A stretch of DNA of 64,000 nucleotides, taken from positions 248,001 through 312,000 of the forward strand of contig NZ_JAABNS010000001.1 in NCBI RefSeq assembly GCF_009928425.1, read 5' to 3'. The notes below the pieces were generated by a model that was not told where the DNA came from, did no database searches, and saw nothing but the letters and a program-made list of their open reading frames with translations. A program made the position numbers and the translations under genes. The DNA is from Pseudarthrobacter sp. ATCC 49987 (lineage in GTDB: Bacteria > Actinomycetota > Actinomycetes > Actinomycetales > Micrococcaceae). This document shows positions 62,240 through 64,000 of the stretch, in pieces (the first letter of the stretch is position 1; the number at the start of each line of letters is the position of its first letter).

Positions 62240-63057
62240 TAGTTGTAGCCGTCCTGGCTCTCGCCGTGTTCCTGGCGCTCTCGGCTCCGGGAGCCCCGCG
62301 CCGCCGGATCCGTGCGGCGTTGGCTGGGGTACGGAGTGGCCCCGCCAGCGGCTCCCCAACGGCTCTCCGCGGACTTCGCCGTTGGCGGCGCCGGGACGCA
62401 CCGCCGGTCCCGATGACATTACTCGTGCAGCAGATGTCGGCTTTGCTGAAAGGCGGCCGGACCCCCTCGCGGTTATGGGACGAGCTGTGGCTCCTGCATA
62501 TGGGGGAATCCTCTGCGCCCTTGCCCGGGGAGGGAGCTTCCGGCCGGACGTCGGCGCTGGCCCCCGGATCCGTGCGGATGCTGGCTGCCGCCCGCGCGGC
62601 AGCCATGCGCGGGTCTCCCGTGGGGTCGGCCATCCGCTCCGCCGGGGCGGCCGCGTCCGGTGGGACAGGCGCCGGGAAGATCCGGCGAAGCCGTGCAGGC
62701 GCGGGAGTGCGTGAGCGCCGCGTCTGGTTCCAGCTCGCCGCGTGCTTTGACATAGCAGAGGCCGCGGGCTCCCCGCTGGCGGACGTGTTGACGCGATTTG
62801 CGGCCCAGTTGGAGGCCGAGGACGACGCCGAGGCCGCCCGCCAGACGGCGCTGGCGGGGCCCCGTGCGACGGTTCGGCTGCTGACGTGGCTTCCGTTCCT
62901 CGGGCTGGGCTTGGGTGTGCTGCTGGGAGTGGATCCTGTCGAGGTGCTGGGAACCCCTTGGGGAGCCGCGGCGCTCACGGCGGGACTCGCCCTCACCATG
63001 GCTGGCCGGATCTGGTCGGCCCGGCTTGTCCGGGTGGCTGAAGGAACTCGGCCGTGA
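62230..63057 (+). CDS. tadB: TadB-like type II secretion F-domain protein
   Basis: A 275-residue membrane protein with one N-terminal helix, a long cytoplasmic GSPII_F domain (PVPMTLLVQQMSALLKGGRT ... ACFDIAEAAGSPLADVLTRFA) and two C-terminal helices. The first 60 residues are Arg/Pro-rich. It forms the inner-membrane platform with TadC. ATG 62230 lies within tadA by 10 bases, and tadC overlaps its end. Confidence 0.87.
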   Translation: MAVIVVAVLALAVFLALSAPGAPRRRIRAALAGVRSGPASGSPTALRGLRRWRRRDAPPVPMTLLVQQMSALLKGGRTPSRLWDELWLLHMGESSAPLPGEGASGRTSALAPGSVRMLAAARAAAMRGSPVGSAIRSAGAAASGGTGAGKIRRSRAGAGVRERRVWFQLAACFDIAEAAGSPLADVLTRFAAQLEAEDDAEAARQTALAGPRATVRLLTWLPFLGLGLGVLLGVDPVEVLGTPWGAAALTAGLALTMAGRIWSARLVRVAEGTRP

Positions 63058-63665
63058 CGGCAGACGTCGCGGGCCTTGCGGTGCTGGCAGTCCTGGTGGC
63101 CGCGGCCGCCACCGCGTATTCCGACCGTGGCATGGCCAGGCGGCGACTCCGGCGCCAGACGCAGCGTGCCCCCGGCGCCGGAAGCCGGGGCCGCATAAAC
63201 GACGGGGTCGAGCTGCCCGGGGCATCCGGAGGGCACGGGCTCGATGATGCCGCCATGATGCTCGAGCTGGTCGGCGCGATGCTCGATGCGGGAGCCGGAC
63301 TCTGCCGGGCCCTGGCGCTGCTGGCCGCACTGGCAACACCCGACATCCGTGGTCCACTGCGCCCGGTCGTGGCGGCGCTCACGATCGGCGCCGATTGGGA
63401 CACGGCCTGGCGCGGCGCCGATGTCCGGTCGCCAGGACTTCTCGCCGTGCGCGATGCGCTGGGATTTGCCGCGCTCACCGGAGCCCCGTCCTCCGCCATT
63501 CTCTACGCCCAGGCGGCGCGCATGAGGCGCGGACAGTTCCGGAGCGCGGAGAAACAAGCCGCCGCCCTCGGAGTGAAGCTCGTGGTTCCCCTCGGATTGT
63601 GCTCGCTGCCGGCCTTCGTATGCCTGGGCGTCATACCGGTCCTGCTGGCGATGCTCCCGGGCTGA
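63054..63665 (+). CDS. tadC: TadC-like type II secretion F-domain protein
   Basis: A 203-residue membrane protein with GSPII_F features (MMLELVGAMLDAGAGLCRALALLA and later GAPSSAILYAQAARMRRGQFR, EKQAAALGVKLVVPLGLCSLPAF). Shorter than TadC of Aggregatibacter, as usual in actinobacteria. GTG 63054 overlaps tadB by 4 bases. The next gene begins 160 bases on. Confidence 0.85.
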   Translation: MTADVAGLAVLAVLVAAAATAYSDRGMARRRLRRQTQRAPGAGSRGRINDGVELPGASGGHGLDDAAMMLELVGAMLDAGAGLCRALALLAALATPDIRGPLRPVVAALTIGADWDTAWRGADVRSPGLLAVRDALGFAALTGAPSSAILYAQAARMRRGQFRSAEKQAAALGVKLVVPLGLCSLPAFVCLGVIPVLLAMLPG

Positions 63666-63824
63666 CCCCAGCGGTGGACATCTGCGGTGGGAAGCCTTCC
63701 TCCACAGTGCGTGTCCGGAAGGGGTTTTCCACTTGCAGGGACGAGCCACTTACGCGTCACCGGCCGGGCCGGAAGAGTCTAGGAACAGCCGGCGCCCGCC
63801 GGAAGCGAAGGAAAGGAAAAGTCC

Positions 63825-64000
63825 ATGTCAATCCATCACACTGAGCCCGCCGGTACACGCAGGGCCCAGCAGATCCATGCCGGGACCGGGACCGGGAACG
63901 CCGGGATCCGGGAAATCTATCCCGGGGCCAGCATTCCTGCCCGGCGCCGGGCACGAAGGCTCAGCCGGCTCTTTGGCTCCGAGGAAGGAATGGCGACGGC
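63825..64000 (+). CDS. DUF4244-type protein of the tad cluster (5' part)
   Basis: The first 58 residues are in the window: a polar, Arg-rich lead (ARRRARRLSRLFGSEEG) then MATA at the cut. In actinobacterial tad clusters the next residues would be the EYAI hydrophobic pilin-like helix of DUF4244 or Flp. GAAAGGAAA precedes ATG 63825. It may be the small structural pilin. The call rests on context and the SEEGMATA pattern. Confidence 0.65.
   Translation, partial: MSIHHTEPAGTRRAQQIHAGTGTGNAGIREIYPGASIPARRRARRLSRLFGSEEGMAT

Overview
The window looks like chromosomal DNA of a high-GC Actinomycetota, most probably an Arthrobacter/Pseudarthrobacter-type member of the Micrococcaceae. Reasons are the strongly G/C-biased third codon positions, many GTG starts and GTGA/ATGA overlaps, and family content typical of that group: MarP-type protease, actinobacterial tad cluster with a CpaE-like protein, HspR-like regulator, PolA-like 3'-5' exonuclease/polymerase. 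Genes are dense on both strands. I saw no prophage, insertion sequence, CRISPR array or rRNA. One tRNA, tRNA-Pro(CGG), is present.

Layout. 1-4.1 kb: 3' part of an MgtA-type ATPase, a phosphoribosyltransferase-hydrolase fusion and a DUF302 protein. 4.1-7.5 kb (minus): four genes of mostly unknown membrane or lipid-related function plus a universal stress protein. 7.6-9.5 kb: NAD-dependent epimerase and aldo/keto reductase. 9.5-17.9 kb: a sugar-acid locus with a GntR regulator, an ABC importer lacking its ATPase, galactonate dehydratase, KDPGal aldolase, a PfkB-type KDG/KDGal kinase and a ManD-like dehydratase; this is a DeLey-Doudoroff-type galactonate pathway. 18-20.5 kb: a small conserved protein, an AlkD-like HEAT protein and a PAP2 phosphatase. 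20.5-22.4 kb: a heat-shock island (HspR-like, Hsp20, short J-domain protein, unknown protein). 22.4-30.1 kb: GH1 and GH15 carbohydrate enzymes, APP1-like, DUF72, DUF1508, HAD and SDR proteins. 30.1-33.3 kb (minus): SCP-like protein, asparaginase and membrane-anchored molybdopterin oxidoreductase. 33.5-35.9 kb: purD-purC.

35.9-37.6 kb is the most unusual locus. An XRE-HTH/TPR regulator is divergent from an 80-residue secreted-type peptide carrying four identical IGNWPDPM octapeptides. The copies differ in DNA only at synonymous positions, and the last copy ends the protein. The shared intergenic region holds two operator-like dyads, and the peptide gene ends in a strong terminator. This resembles RRNPP peptide quorum sensing (Rap/Rgg/PlcR type) with a multi-copy pheromone precursor, and is my main candidate for an undescribed system.

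37.7-45.1 kb: tRNA-Pro, a heterodimeric ABC exporter, a metallophosphoesterase and a class A PBP. 45.1-51 kb: DUF4177, RidA and Nudix proteins, a Crp/GlxR-like regulator, MarP-type protease, DUF2332 and AroQ. 51-57.8 kb: secreted beta-propeller, acetyl-CoA synthetase, an Ala/Pro-rich membrane protein, endonuclease III, CoA-pyrophosphatase-type Nudix and a second DUF1508. 57.9-64 kb: PolA-like protein divergent from a tad (Flp pilus) cluster: cpaE-like, tadA, tadB, tadC and the start of a DUF4244 protein. A family of intergenic repeats built on GG(A/G)CATG(C/T)CC and GGCATTATGTCCA recurs in three gaps (about 33.3, 41.7 and 46.8-47.1 kb).
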